Origin: a virus | Virus record (IMG/VR): IMGVR_UViG_3300021137_000086 | Coordinates: 1 to 25,506 of that record | Direction: 5' to 3' (one strand) | DNA length: 25,506 bases | Shown here: piece by piece, positions 8,579 to 14,571 of the stretch | How the letters are laid out: each line of letters opens with the position of its first letter | Numbering within the stretch: the stretch's first letter is position 1 | Position numbers and translations under genes: made by a program | Notes under the pieces: model-generated | Told to the model about the DNA's origin: nothing | The model's database searches: none | Seen by the model: the letters and a program-made list of their open reading frames with translations, nothing else

Positions 8579-8847
8579 AATCAATCGAAAAAATACAAAC
8601 AGTTTTAGCCGATAAATTTAGCTTTATTCAGTACCCACACATAAGGCAATCAATAAAGAGCCAAAAATGGGAGCGCCATGAATCAAACCCAATAATTGAG
8701 GTTGATAAAAATAGTGATAACGCCAAAATTAGTTTAGATGGGAAGATACTCATCCTCATTGGGTCTTTACTTATTGGGCTTATTTCCATCATTCCAATGC
8801 TTATCGGCGCAATTATTGTCTTTGCCGTAATATCCAGCCTTTTTTAA
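8575..8847 (+). CDS. Small membrane protein, moron-type gene 2 (unknown function)
   Basis: A 90-residue protein translated after gene 1 through an ATGA overlap, so the pair is probably co-expressed. Residues 1-52 are hydrophilic and charged. From about residue 55 the sequence is continuously hydrophobic (ILILIGSLLIGLISIIPMLI, then GAIIVFAVISSLF), long enough for a helical hairpin with a central Pro. The protein would sit in the inner membrane with its charged N-terminus on one side. It ends convergently with the minus-strand tail completion gene, overlapping it by 4 bases. A secreted partner plus a membrane protein might act together at the envelope. A class II holin is an alternative, but the long hydrophilic N-terminus makes this less likely. 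Confidence 0.65.
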   Translation: MKSIEKIQTVLADKFSFIQYPHIRQSIKSQKWERHESNPIIEVDKNSDNAKISLDGKILILIGSLLIGLISIIPMLIGAIIVFAVISSLF

Positions 8848-9347
8848 CTTTCGCTGATATTGTGGTCATACTCAAAATCTTGTGATATAGAACTTTCACC
8901 AAGCAACCCAGAGATTGCTGCGCCGCCAACAATCCTTTTAATTGCTTCTCTATTGAGTTCTACAGCAGCACCTAAAAATGGTCTTGGTGGAATTTTTGCA
9001 GTACCCAACTCTTGCCATACCGCTATATCAGAATTAGAGCCGATTGATGCCTCTAATTTGTTTACATCGGTTTGATGCTCAATAGAGTTGCGAAGTTCGC
9101 CTGTTCTTAGTAATGGGTCATTTTCACTAAACCCCTGAGATAGCCTATCTTTTTTAGTGCTATCAGCAAGCTCATCCCAACTTTGAAATGGCCCTATTTC
9201 CTGCTGATACTCTCCTAACTCATCTTTTGCCGTCTGTTTAACTTTTTTTGCAACCCTATCAAGACCTCTTGCGAGGTTCATGTGAAACCTAACTTCTACG
9301 GCTACCAACTCCGATGCAAATGATCCTAAATCACCAAATGACTTCAC
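8844..9347 (-). CDS. Tail completion / neck protein, HK97 gp10-like
   Basis: A 167-residue protein with a C-terminal stretch typical of the HK97 gp10 and Mu gpG / virion morphogenesis group: LLRTGELRNSIEH (about residues 79-91), then SDIAVWQELGTAKIPPRPFL (about residues 105-124). Members act at the neck or tail end in tail completion. The start is a GTG at 9347, supported by AAGGA six bases upstream and by a one-base overlap (TAGTG) with the stop of the frameshifted chaperone product. It lies between chaperone and tape measure, not next to the neck genes as in many phages. The last codons overlap the convergent moron gene. Confidence 0.75.
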   Translation of the reverse strand: MKSFGDLGSFASELVAVEVRFHMNLARGLDRVAKKVKQTAKDELGEYQQEIGPFQSWDELADSTKKDRLSQGFSENDPLLRTGELRNSIEHQTDVNKLEASIGSNSDIAVWQELGTAKIPPRPFLGAAVELNREAIKRIVGGAAISGLLGESSISQDFEYDHNISES

Positions 9348-9894
9348 TATTTATCCTTAAATTGCATTGTGTTCACATCGAATTCTTCACCATTAAATTC
9401 TTGGAATTTAATTGAAAAAGCCATTCTCGTTACATCATCAAGCGCAAAGGCAACATCAAATGGTATGCCGTTGTGGACAAGCCATAAGCAATCTCTTATG
9501 GCATTGTCCGTTAGGAGTTTTTTAACTCAAACTCACCCTTCTCTTTTGAATCTTCGCTCAGGATGTGGTTAAAGACACCAAGCATTGCTGCTTCATTCCC
9601 CTCATCACCAAGTCGCTTATATAGGGCTCTGAGCTCGCCCTCTGTGCTAGGGCATGAAACCGGTTGCCCATCAATTGATGAAACATATTTTAGGTGAAAT
9701 ACCTCACCCCAATAATTCACATTAACCTTTTCCCCTCCGGCTGCTTTAGCAAAATCAAGGTTTGCCAATGGATTAGGCTTCTTAATGACAATACACCTAC
9801 CGATAGAGTCGATGACTTCAAACTCTTTTGTTGCGGATTTAATAATCTGTTCGCTTGGGCTAACAGTTAAATTAACGGGTTTTTTTTCAGACAT
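9347..9894 (-). CDS. Tail assembly chaperone, -1 frameshifted long product (G-T type)
   Basis: Slippage by one base at the A AAA AAC heptamer (minus strand, 9523 down to 9517) joins the first 126 codons of the chaperone to a second frame of 56 codons that runs to the TAG at 9347-9349. The added part (LLTDNAIRDCLWLVHNGIPF, then DVAFALDDVTRMAFSIKFQE) is a sensible protein sequence, with no own start of note. The total is about 182 residues. In lambda-type and P2-type tails the long form links the chaperone to the tail tube protein while the short form coats the tape measure. The extension ends in a one-base overlap with the GTG of the next gene, which supports its being real. Confidence 0.85.
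9481..9523 (-). promoter_or_regulatory. Programmed -1 frameshift site with downstream stem-loop
   Basis: The slippery heptamer is A AAA AAC in frame (codons TTA AAA AAC), the most efficient bacterial -1 motif, at 9517-9523. Fourteen bases downstream lies a perfect 8-bp stem, GCCATAAG / CTTATGGC (9495-9502 and 9481-9488), with a 6-base loop. The spacer is longer than the usual 5-9 bases, so the stem may stimulate only weakly; the slippery site alone can work in bacteria. Confidence 0.8.
9511..9894 (-). CDS. Tail assembly chaperone, short (zero-frame) product
   Basis: A 127-residue protein upstream of the tape measure, in the position of lambda gpG / P2 gpE tail chaperones. It is charged, without membrane segments, and ends right after a slippery run at 9517-9523, with EFELKNS as the last residues before TAA. 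Chaperones of this type bind the tape measure before tube assembly and are absent from the mature virion. A GAGAG six bases before ATG 9894 is the likely ribosome binding site. A structured element lies 30 bases upstream. Assignment rests on position plus the programmed frameshift at its end, not on sequence recognition. Confidence 0.8.
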   Translation of the reverse strand: MSEKKPVNLTVSPSEQIIKSATKEFEVIDSIGRCIVIKKPNPLANLDFAKAAGGEKVNVNYWGEVFHLKYVSSIDGQPVSCPSTEGELRALYKRLGDEGNEAAMLGVFNHILSEDSKEKGEFELKNS

Positions 9895-9924
9895 TTTTTA
9901 CTCTCATAAATCACCATTTAAAGG

Positions 9925-9979
9925 TGTGCGGAAGGTGGGAGGTGTACCCCACTTTTCGGGAAGCGACCCTATCCGCACA
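9925..9979 (-). other. Possible three-way-junction RNA or DNA structure upstream of chaperone gene
   Basis: An 8-bp outer stem (tgtgcgga 9925-9932 with tccgcaca 9972-9979) encloses two smaller hairpins: gtggg 9935-9939 with cccac 9948-9952, and ggg 9958-9960 with ccc 9967-9969 (weak). The stretch is more GC-rich than its neighbours and lies 30 bases before the chaperone start, in what would be its 5' leader. It could be a leader element or a DNA cruciform. I match it to no known RNA family. A 26-codon minus-strand open frame (9990 to 9910) covers the same bases but shows no convincing ribosome binding site. Confidence 0.4.
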
Positions 9980-10012
9980 AAGGGGGGTCATGCGTTTATT
10001 GCCGTTTGTGGA

Positions 10013-10126
10013 TCACCACCAACGTATTGCGTGTAATAGAGAAGCTATTGCAAATATCCCTATGACAATTTCAGCGCCAAGGATCAATCTCCTGAGCTCC
10101 TTACTTCTTTCTAAAATTTCAGCCAT
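10013..10126 (-). CDS. Small single-pass membrane protein (37 residues, unknown)
   Basis: A short open frame in the 347-base gap between tail tube and chaperone. The ATG at 10126 has AGAGG eight bases upstream; a longer in-frame start at 10159 (48 residues) has a weaker site. The protein starts with a charged helix (MAEILERSKELRRL) and then one hydrophobic segment (about residues 15-34, ILGAEIVIGIFAIASLL), ending in IRWW. This is the composition of a small membrane protein, and not what random sequence gives. It lies just after the terminator of the tube gene. I know of no standard tail gene here, so it may be a small accessory gene. The rest of the gap is the structured element at 9925-9979. 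Confidence 0.5.
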   Translation of the reverse strand: MAEILERSKELRRLILGAEIVIGIFAIASLLHAIRWW

Positions 10127-10194
10127 GGCTAAAACCTCTTTATTTGCGTTAAAATCCATACATATTCTTTCGCTGCCTTATCAGTGATCGGATT

Positions 10195-10231
10195 AAAAAA
10201 CCCTTAGACGTTGATAGCGCTAAGGGTTTTT
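10195..10231 (-). terminator. Intrinsic terminator after tail tube gene (bidirectional)
   Basis: Arms aaaaacccttag (10196-10207) and ctaagggttttt (10220-10231) form a 12-bp stem with a 12-base loop. There is an A run on the left and a T run on the right, so it can end transcripts from both strands. It begins 10 bases after the stop of the tube gene. Confidence 0.85.
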
Positions 10232-10241
10232 GCTTTGATGT

Positions 10242-10676
10242 TTAAGCCTGTTTGATGCGGCGGGAAGCTACGAAACTCATTTTTTGGCTTACTGCTTTGT
10301 CGCCCATCCAATCTCCAGCGTCATCAAATTTAAGCAATGCGCCTTGAAATGAATATTGGGAAACTGAACCACTTGGCTCGGAGATTGTTTGTTGAATAGT
10401 TACAGGCAACTCAGCAATACCAGCATAGTAGTTAGCTTCTAAAGTAGAGAAGTAAACGTCTAAATCGTTTGCACGGCGTTCTACGTCAAACGAACCTGAC
10501 CAGCCCTCATAGAAGCGTAGGTGATCGGTAATGCCATCAATGCCTTTAATCTTCTGCTCAGTAGCGTCCTGTTTTGCAGTCCACTTGGTTACCTTGCCTA
10601 AATTCAATGAACTACCATCGGGGAGTGTTACAACTACAGTTAGGTCACGGCCTAACGAATAACCAGCTTGGGACAT
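10242..10676 (-). CDS. Tail tube protein
   Basis: A 144-residue protein directly after the sheath gene, the fixed place of the tail tube in contractile phages. It is mostly beta-strand, with LTVVVTLPDGSSLNLGKVTK near the start (about residues 11-30), GITDHLRFYEGWSGSFDVER (about residues 48-67), and a C-terminal FVASRRIKQA. The size and the GWSGSF.VER motif fit the Mu gpM-like / DUF3277-type tube family; this is from memory. The tube forms stacked hexamers inside the sheath and is needed in many copies. Terminators stand on both sides: two upstream within 65 bases and one right after the stop. Confidence 0.85.
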   Translation of the reverse strand: MSQAGYSLGRDLTVVVTLPDGSSLNLGKVTKWTAKQDATEQKIKGIDGITDHLRFYEGWSGSFDVERRANDLDVYFSTLEANYYAGIAELPVTIQQTISEPSGSVSQYSFQGALLKFDDAGDWMGDKAVSQKMSFVASRRIKQA

Positions 10677-10688
10677 ATTTTTTCCAAT

Positions 10689-10713
10689 AAAAAAGCCCCC
10701 CGTTTGGGAGGCT
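10689..10713 (-). terminator. Second of two tandem terminators between sheath and tube
   Basis: Arms agcccccc (10694-10701) and gggaggct (10706-10713) pair with one mismatch around a gttt loop, followed on the minus strand by a U run (A run 10689-10694). Its end is only 12 bases from the start of the tube gene. Confidence 0.8.
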
Positions 10714-10717
10714 ATAT

Positions 10718-10738
10718 AAAAAACCCGCTAAGTGCGGG
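10718..10738 (-). terminator. First of two tandem terminators between sheath and tube
   Basis: Stem cccgc (10724-10728) with gcggg (10734-10738), loop taagt, A run 10718-10723 giving six U on the minus strand. It closely resembles the terminator at 1113-1136, which suggests copying of a terminator module within the genome. Confidence 0.8.
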
Positions 10739-10747
10739 ATATGGGGA

Positions 10748-12298
10748 TTACTGGCCTGTAATGTTCTGTGAGGTAACTTTTACTGACTGTCCACCCTCTA
10801 CATTAATTAAGAGCTTAGTAATTACTGAGAAGTAAGTGATCCGGCAATCAATCTGCATATAACCAAGGGCGACACGGTTTGCTGGGTTATTGCTTGCATC
10901 CAATACGATTGAGAATGGTTGGTTTTGTGGACTATTGACATCGCCAATCATCTGCTGCGCCCACATATTGCTCAAGAAAGCATTGATTGTTCCCAATGCG
11001 TTAATGCGAACTTTAGGAGACTGCAATTGACCAACATATAAACCCATACCAGCATTTAAGGTGTAAGCAATGTAGTTAGTCATGCGGGTGTAGTTATCGC
11101 CATTGATAACGGCATTGCTTGATGTATTCACACCAATGCGAACACCAAACGAATTACCAGCCGGAATCGGATTAGCAATGAGATCAATACCAGCTTGAGC
11201 CAATACAGACAATTCAGCATTTGAATAAGTCAAATTCTGGTAGCTCTTTTGTGTGCCAACAATCCCGTACAAAGGCTTATTAAGACTTGATTGTTCAGGG
11301 CTTAATGCAGACAAACGACCAGCCACAAAGCCTTGTGGTGAAATCAAGCGAACTTGACCATTCACGGTGTCGTTGAAATAAACCCAATCGCCAAACAGGA
11401 GCTTCATGGCATAACTATCAATTCCAGCGGCAGCCTTGGCAGCCGTTGCGAGAGCGATAGTGTCGCCAACTGGGGTAACGGCCACAATGTAAACACCTTC
11501 GGATAGACCAAATGCAACCTGAGCAGTCCAAGTAGTTGAATCGTCGCAATCTGTAAGGAAGGCTACGCTAACACCAGTGTTTCTAAGGGCATACATACCC
11601 TTGCGTGGGCTTACATCAGAGCCAAGCAATGTAACGCATGTAACGCCTGTTGCGCCATCTGTACCGCCTGATAGGAGGGTTGTACCAGCTACAGGGTCAG
11701 CCGTGCTAACACCAGCAGTTACTACTACTAATTGTGATTTACCGCGAAGTCCTGATACGCCGTTATTAATTGCGCTTGCAATAGCTATCCATAAAGCATT
11801 AGCTGTCAAAGGTGTTGCACCGCCACCGATATTGTCGTAAACCTCTGGCACAAGTCCGGGCATTACCACTACGGCTTTCCATGAATTAACTTGGCTACCA
11901 GCAGATAAAGTGACTTGCAATGAATTGCCAAGTGAGCCTGTATAGATACCAGCTACAGTCAATCCAGTAGTACCAATAGTTGCAGAAGCTGCAATATCAG
12001 TACCATCGGTTACACGAACACAACGCATATCATTAGCACCGTTTAAAACTGCCGCCCACACTGCCGTACCCATATCGTGTTTACGAGCTTGGATATTGCC
12101 GAATTTTTGAACGTAATCAGATACGCTGCCAACAATCGTTGGAGCATTAACCGCACCCCATTGAGCTGTTCCGACTACGCCCAATCTATTGGTAGGTAAG
12201 CCGTTTAAGAAGTTTTCACTAGGCGCTTGAATTTGCACATAAACATCAGGCACAAATAATGCTGTGGTATTAATTGATCCAGATTGAAATACTGTCAT
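10748..12298 (-). CDS. Tail sheath protein
   Basis: A 516-residue protein with sheath-family features: the N-terminal region MTVFQSGSINTTALFVPDVY, NRLGVVGTAQWGAVNAPTIV (about residues 38-57) and, at the C-terminus, NRVALGYMQIDCRITYFSVI, where the handshake domain ends. The sheath contracts around the tube to drive it through the host envelope. An ATG four codons upstream (12310) begins right in the U-tract of the terminator at 12311-12331, so I prefer 12298, where the start matches the MxxFQ.G.NTTAL N-terminus I recall from related sheaths, with a GGGA about 8 bases upstream. The next gene is the tube, after two terminators. Confidence 0.93.
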   Translation of the reverse strand: MTVFQSGSINTTALFVPDVYVQIQAPSENFLNGLPTNRLGVVGTAQWGAVNAPTIVGSVSDYVQKFGNIQARKHDMGTAVWAAVLNGANDMRCVRVTDGTDIAASATIGTTGLTVAGIYTGSLGNSLQVTLSAGSQVNSWKAVVVMPGLVPEVYDNIGGGATPLTANALWIAIASAINNGVSGLRGKSQLVVVTAGVSTADPVAGTTLLSGGTDGATGVTCVTLLGSDVSPRKGMYALRNTGVSVAFLTDCDDSTTWTAQVAFGLSEGVYIVAVTPVGDTIALATAAKAAAGIDSYAMKLLFGDWVYFNDTVNGQVRLISPQGFVAGRLSALSPEQSSLNKPLYGIVGTQKSYQNLTYSNAELSVLAQAGIDLIANPIPAGNSFGVRIGVNTSSNAVINGDNYTRMTNYIAYTLNAGMGLYVGQLQSPKVRINALGTINAFLSNMWAQQMIGDVNSPQNQPFSIVLDASNNPANRVALGYMQIDCRITYFSVITKLLINVEGGQSVKVTSQNITGQ

Positions 12299-12310
12299 GG
12301 TTTTTCCCAT

Positions 12311-12331
12311 AAAAAAACCACCCGAAGGTGG
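12311..12331 (-). terminator. Intrinsic terminator just upstream of the sheath gene
   Basis: Stem ccacc (12318-12322) with ggtgg (12327-12331) and loop cgaa, read as a stable UUCG loop on the minus strand, followed by seven U (A run 12311-12317). It touches the 12310 ATG. The same hairpin occurs at 15246-15267. Confidence 0.85.
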
Positions 12332-12356
12332 CTTGTTGTTGATTTGAATAATGCTT

Positions 12357-12518
12357 TTATTCTGATTTAAACTCTTTTAGCTTTTTGACCTGATCTGCTT
12401 TGACTTTGACAACATAGCCAATTCGCTCAGAATCTAATACTTTTTTAATCTCATCCACATTCGTGATTTGATCCCCTACTTTGTAAAACCCAAATGCTTG
12501 GGTTACATGAATTTTCAT
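12357..12518 (-). CDS. Small conserved-looking phage protein (53 residues)
   Basis: An open frame of 53 residues from ATG 12518 to TAA 12357, with AAGGA five bases before the start. It begins MKIHVTQAFGFYKVGDQITN and continues with a Lys/Glu/Val-rich helix (VDEIKKVLDSERIGYVVKVK). The start-like pattern of a short beta strand, then GFYKVGD, resembles small phage proteins found beside tail and neck genes; their function is not known to me. It lies 8 bases after the preceding gene and ends 26 bases before the terminator in front of the sheath, so it probably ends the neck-gene transcript. No membrane segment or signal peptide. Confidence 0.75.
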   Translation of the reverse strand: MKIHVTQAFGFYKVGDQITNVDEIKKVLDSERIGYVVKVKADQVKKLKEFKSE

Positions 12519-12526
12519 AATGTTCC

Positions 12527-13132
12527 TTAATGATTGGTTACGTTAAATCTCCCGATTTCCAAATTCCCTACGGCGGCAACTGTTACGTTAGAGTCCGCCT
12601 CAAGGATTGTTTTGTATGACTGATTTAGCGTGGTTGCATAATTCACCGAATAAAATAGATCTCTACGATAAATGCCAATCTTCTGCTCATCATCATTTTG
12701 AGCGGAGTTCACATAAGCCAAAATACCTTTAGTTCCATCCGGAAGTGTTAGCCTTGTCACCATAGCCAGCGCACTATCTAGGGCACTTGCTACAGGATCT
12801 CGAATAGAGAAATTATTAGCCCATACCGTAATTTGATAAGTTCTTGTTTGGCGGCGAATCTCTGCTAAAGCAATGCCAGATTTACCATCATTGCTAATTT
12901 CCACCCAATCACTACCCATGGTCACGGAGGATACTTTATCGTTAGGCCTTGGGAATACTGATACATGAACCATTCCCGCCTTTAAATCTATAGGCAACTG
13001 TTGGTCATTAGGCCATCCTTGATAAATTACTATGGGTGCGCCAGTCATTGATGGCTGGCTTATTCCGCTTGGATAAGCAATTAAAGCAATTACCTGAACA
13101 ATTGCATCTCCTACATCGGTTATATCTGCCAT
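12527..13132 (-). CDS. Tail terminator / neck protein candidate
   Basis: A 201-residue protein from ATG 13132, which overlaps the previous stop by one base (TAATG). The longer open frame to 13165 adds 11 residues inside the upstream gene and is not needed. Features: MADITDVGDAIVQVIALIAY at the start, GMVHVSVFPRPNDKVSS (about residues 63-79), EIRRQTRTYQITVWANNFSI (about residues 102-121), and a long C-terminal strand-rich part. Size, beta content and place before the sheath fit a tail terminator (neck gp12-like) protein that caps the tube; this is inferred. Genes on each side are unassigned neck candidates. Confidence 0.55.
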   Translation of the reverse strand: MADITDVGDAIVQVIALIAYPSGISQPSMTGAPIVIYQGWPNDQQLPIDLKAGMVHVSVFPRPNDKVSSVTMGSDWVEISNDGKSGIALAEIRRQTRTYQITVWANNFSIRDPVASALDSALAMVTRLTLPDGTKGILAYVNSAQNDDEQKIGIYRRDLFYSVNYATTLNQSYKTILEADSNVTVAAVGNLEIGRFNVTNH

Positions 13133-13827
13133 TATTGATGAATCTCCACGGCTGCAATGCGCCATCCAATGTCGGTTAGCTCTGCGCCACTAACGCTGTA
13201 ATTTCTATTTAAGTCATCCGTTAGAACGTCGCCCGCCCTGATAATTTCAGGTATTGATGAAGGAAGCATGATTGACCAGCCAAACAAACTTAATGAACTT
13301 GTAGGTAATGCTCCCTGCACCCTTGACCCACCTTTACCCTGAATTATTGAGCAAGGCCAACCAATAAAACCACCACTAGCGGCACTTGTTCCAAATACAT
13401 CAACTGATAGCAAGACGCTGACACCAACATAAGGCATAGCCCCTATTTTTGTTGGCTCTGAAATTCCAGTATTGATATTTGATCGTGAAAGCATGATCGA
13501 CCTATTGCACTCAATAACGATAATTGGCAATAAAGGCTGTTGAGACGCAATGTATTTTATATTCGTCGCATCGGAAGATCTAACCAGATAATCACCAGCC
13601 TGCGTAATTCTTGCATCAAAGTCCCCGAACCAAATCGGATCGCCCGGCATATTCGGCATTGCATACTTGTTATCACCAGAGTTAAAAGATGCGCTTATTG
13701 TTGCAATAGGGTTTGTAAGTGGATTACTTGCTTTAAAAGGCCTGTAAACAACGTTGCTTGATCCAAGCCTAAGAGCTACCTTCCCTCTTCCAGCATAAAT
13801 CTTTGCGTTAATTTGATCTGCGTTCAT
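13132..13827 (-). CDS. Neck / head-tail joining protein candidate, unknown family
   Basis: The start at ATG 13827 has GAGAGGA five bases upstream, a strong site. The longer frame to 13875 would run 16 residues into the preceding gene, so I reject it. The 231-residue protein begins MNADQINAKIYAGRGKVALR, and carries ITQAGDYLVRSSDATNIKYI and QQPLLPIIVIECNRSIMLSR (about residues 98-117), then a Gly/Ser-rich beta C-terminus. I recall proteins with this start and a PLLPI.VIECNR core as uncharacterised neighbours of neck genes in proteobacterial phages. A head-tail connector or stopper role is inferred from the position between head and tail genes. Confidence 0.6.
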   Translation of the reverse strand: MNADQINAKIYAGRGKVALRLGSSNVVYRPFKASNPLTNPIATISASFNSGDNKYAMPNMPGDPIWFGDFDARITQAGDYLVRSSDATNIKYIASQQPLLPIIVIECNRSIMLSRSNINTGISEPTKIGAMPYVGVSVLLSVDVFGTSAASGGFIGWPCSIIQGKGGSRVQGALPTSSLSLFGWSIMLPSSIPEIIRAGDVLTDDLNRNYSVSGAELTDIGWRIAAVEIHQ

Positions 13828-13852
13828 TCGCTTCCTCTCTGCAATTTTGCTT

Positions 13853-14275
13853 TTAGGGCTTAATATTCGCCTCAATAAAAAACGACCACCTATATCCTAT
13901 GGTGTCCCCAGCTTGATAGCTTGTATTTACAATTGGCTTATTTAAAGTTGCACTTAAATCCAATGTTGCCAAAACTACACCCTGCTGCTGGGAAAGTAAT
14001 GATGTTGAAGCGCTAGTAAGGTTTACTAGAATTGAACCATCCCCTAATCCTGAGTCTGAAACAATCGCTTGCTCTGCTCCCCCGCTTCCAACATAAGCTC
14101 CAGCTGAAATAGTGGCATCGCCAAAAGAAATTGGTGTTTGAACTATGGAGGTTACTCCAGTAGCAGAATTCAGAATCTTTACTGGTACGGTGACAGTCAT
14201 TTGAATATAGGCCGTTGTTCCACCTATTACCGAATACGGAATTTTGCTATCACCAACATATAACAGATTAGCCAT
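13853..14275 (-). CDS. Hypothetical virion-associated protein, beta-rich
   Basis: A 140-residue protein with no signal peptide or membrane segment. It begins MANLLYVGDSKIPYSVIGGT and is rich in Ser, Thr, Val and Gly, with predicted strands throughout, ending YRWSFFIEANIKP. Such composition is common in decoration or fibre-attachment proteins, but no family is recognised. It overlaps the preceding gene by 8 bases and is separated from the next by 25 bases. Its place after the fibre cassette and before the neck genes suggests it is part of the virion; this is inference. Confidence 0.6.
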   Translation of the reverse strand: MANLLYVGDSKIPYSVIGGTTAYIQMTVTVPVKILNSATGVTSIVQTPISFGDATISAGAYVGSGGAEQAIVSDSGLGDGSILVNLTSASTSLLSQQQGVVLATLDLSATLNKPIVNTSYQAGDTIGYRWSFFIEANIKP

Positions 14276-14567
14276 GTATTGTTCCTGTCGCTACTACTAC
14301 ACCAGCCGTTGCTTGTGTAGCTTGAATTGTTTGGATTGTTGCGTTGCCTACTACTGGGGCACTCTCTAAGGATTGAATCCCCGCTCTTTGTAGTAAGACT
14401 GAGGTTTGTTGCTGTAGTTCTTGCCTATGGGCTATTTCTTCTGTTACTACTGAGGCTACCGTGTTTATTGCGCTACCTACGTTCTTAGCTAATACGCCAA
14501 CGGCTGTCCCTGTACTCGCTTGAGCACGAAGGCTATCGACAATTAAGTCACCCGTTGGCGTTGTCAT
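14268..14567 (-). CDS. Small fibre-cassette protein with shared N-terminal motif
   Basis: A 99-residue protein with residues 13-29 (LRAQASTGTAVGVLAKN) that match residues 12-27 of the preceding protein (LTAEATATGHAIGNVAKN) in the pattern L.A.A.TG.A.G..AKN. The rest is Ala/Val/Thr-rich, with a helix (EEIAHRQELQQQTSVLLQRA) and a loose C-terminus. The start lies 4 bases after the stop of the 212-residue gene. The shared block suggests a common attachment domain; the function of the protein is unknown. Compared with its neighbour it looks like a paralogue without the long coiled coil. Confidence 0.6.
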   Translation of the reverse strand: MTTPTGDLIVDSLRAQASTGTAVGVLAKNVGSAINTVASVVTEEIAHRQELQQQTSVLLQRAGIQSLESAPVVGNATIQTIQATQATAGVVVATGTIHG

Positions 14568-14571
14568 CTAA

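Noticed and set aside
8575-8847. Spanin or holin identity of the second moron protein
   Set aside because: Inner-membrane spanins have an N-terminal membrane anchor, and no endolysin is near. The C-terminal hydrophobic hairpin is compatible with a holin, but evidence is too thin to assign it.
9925-9979. tRNA or hammerhead ribozyme
   Set aside because: The outer stem is similar to an acceptor stem, but the 55-base length, missing anticodon arm and T-loop, and lack of CCA exclude a tRNA. A hammerhead needs CUGAUGA, which is absent; only GAAA is present.
9924-10187. Plus-strand 87-codon open frame in the tube-chaperone gap
   Set aside because: It has no ribosome site and overlaps the structured patch and the small membrane gene on the other strand. 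Its residue composition is irregular. The minus-strand 37-codon frame has a better start site.
13132-13875. Longer starts for the neck-candidate genes (13875 and 13165)
   Set aside because: The longer frames overlap the upstream genes without ribosome sites, while the shorter starts have a strong Shine-Dalgarno (13827) or a TAATG coupling (13132).
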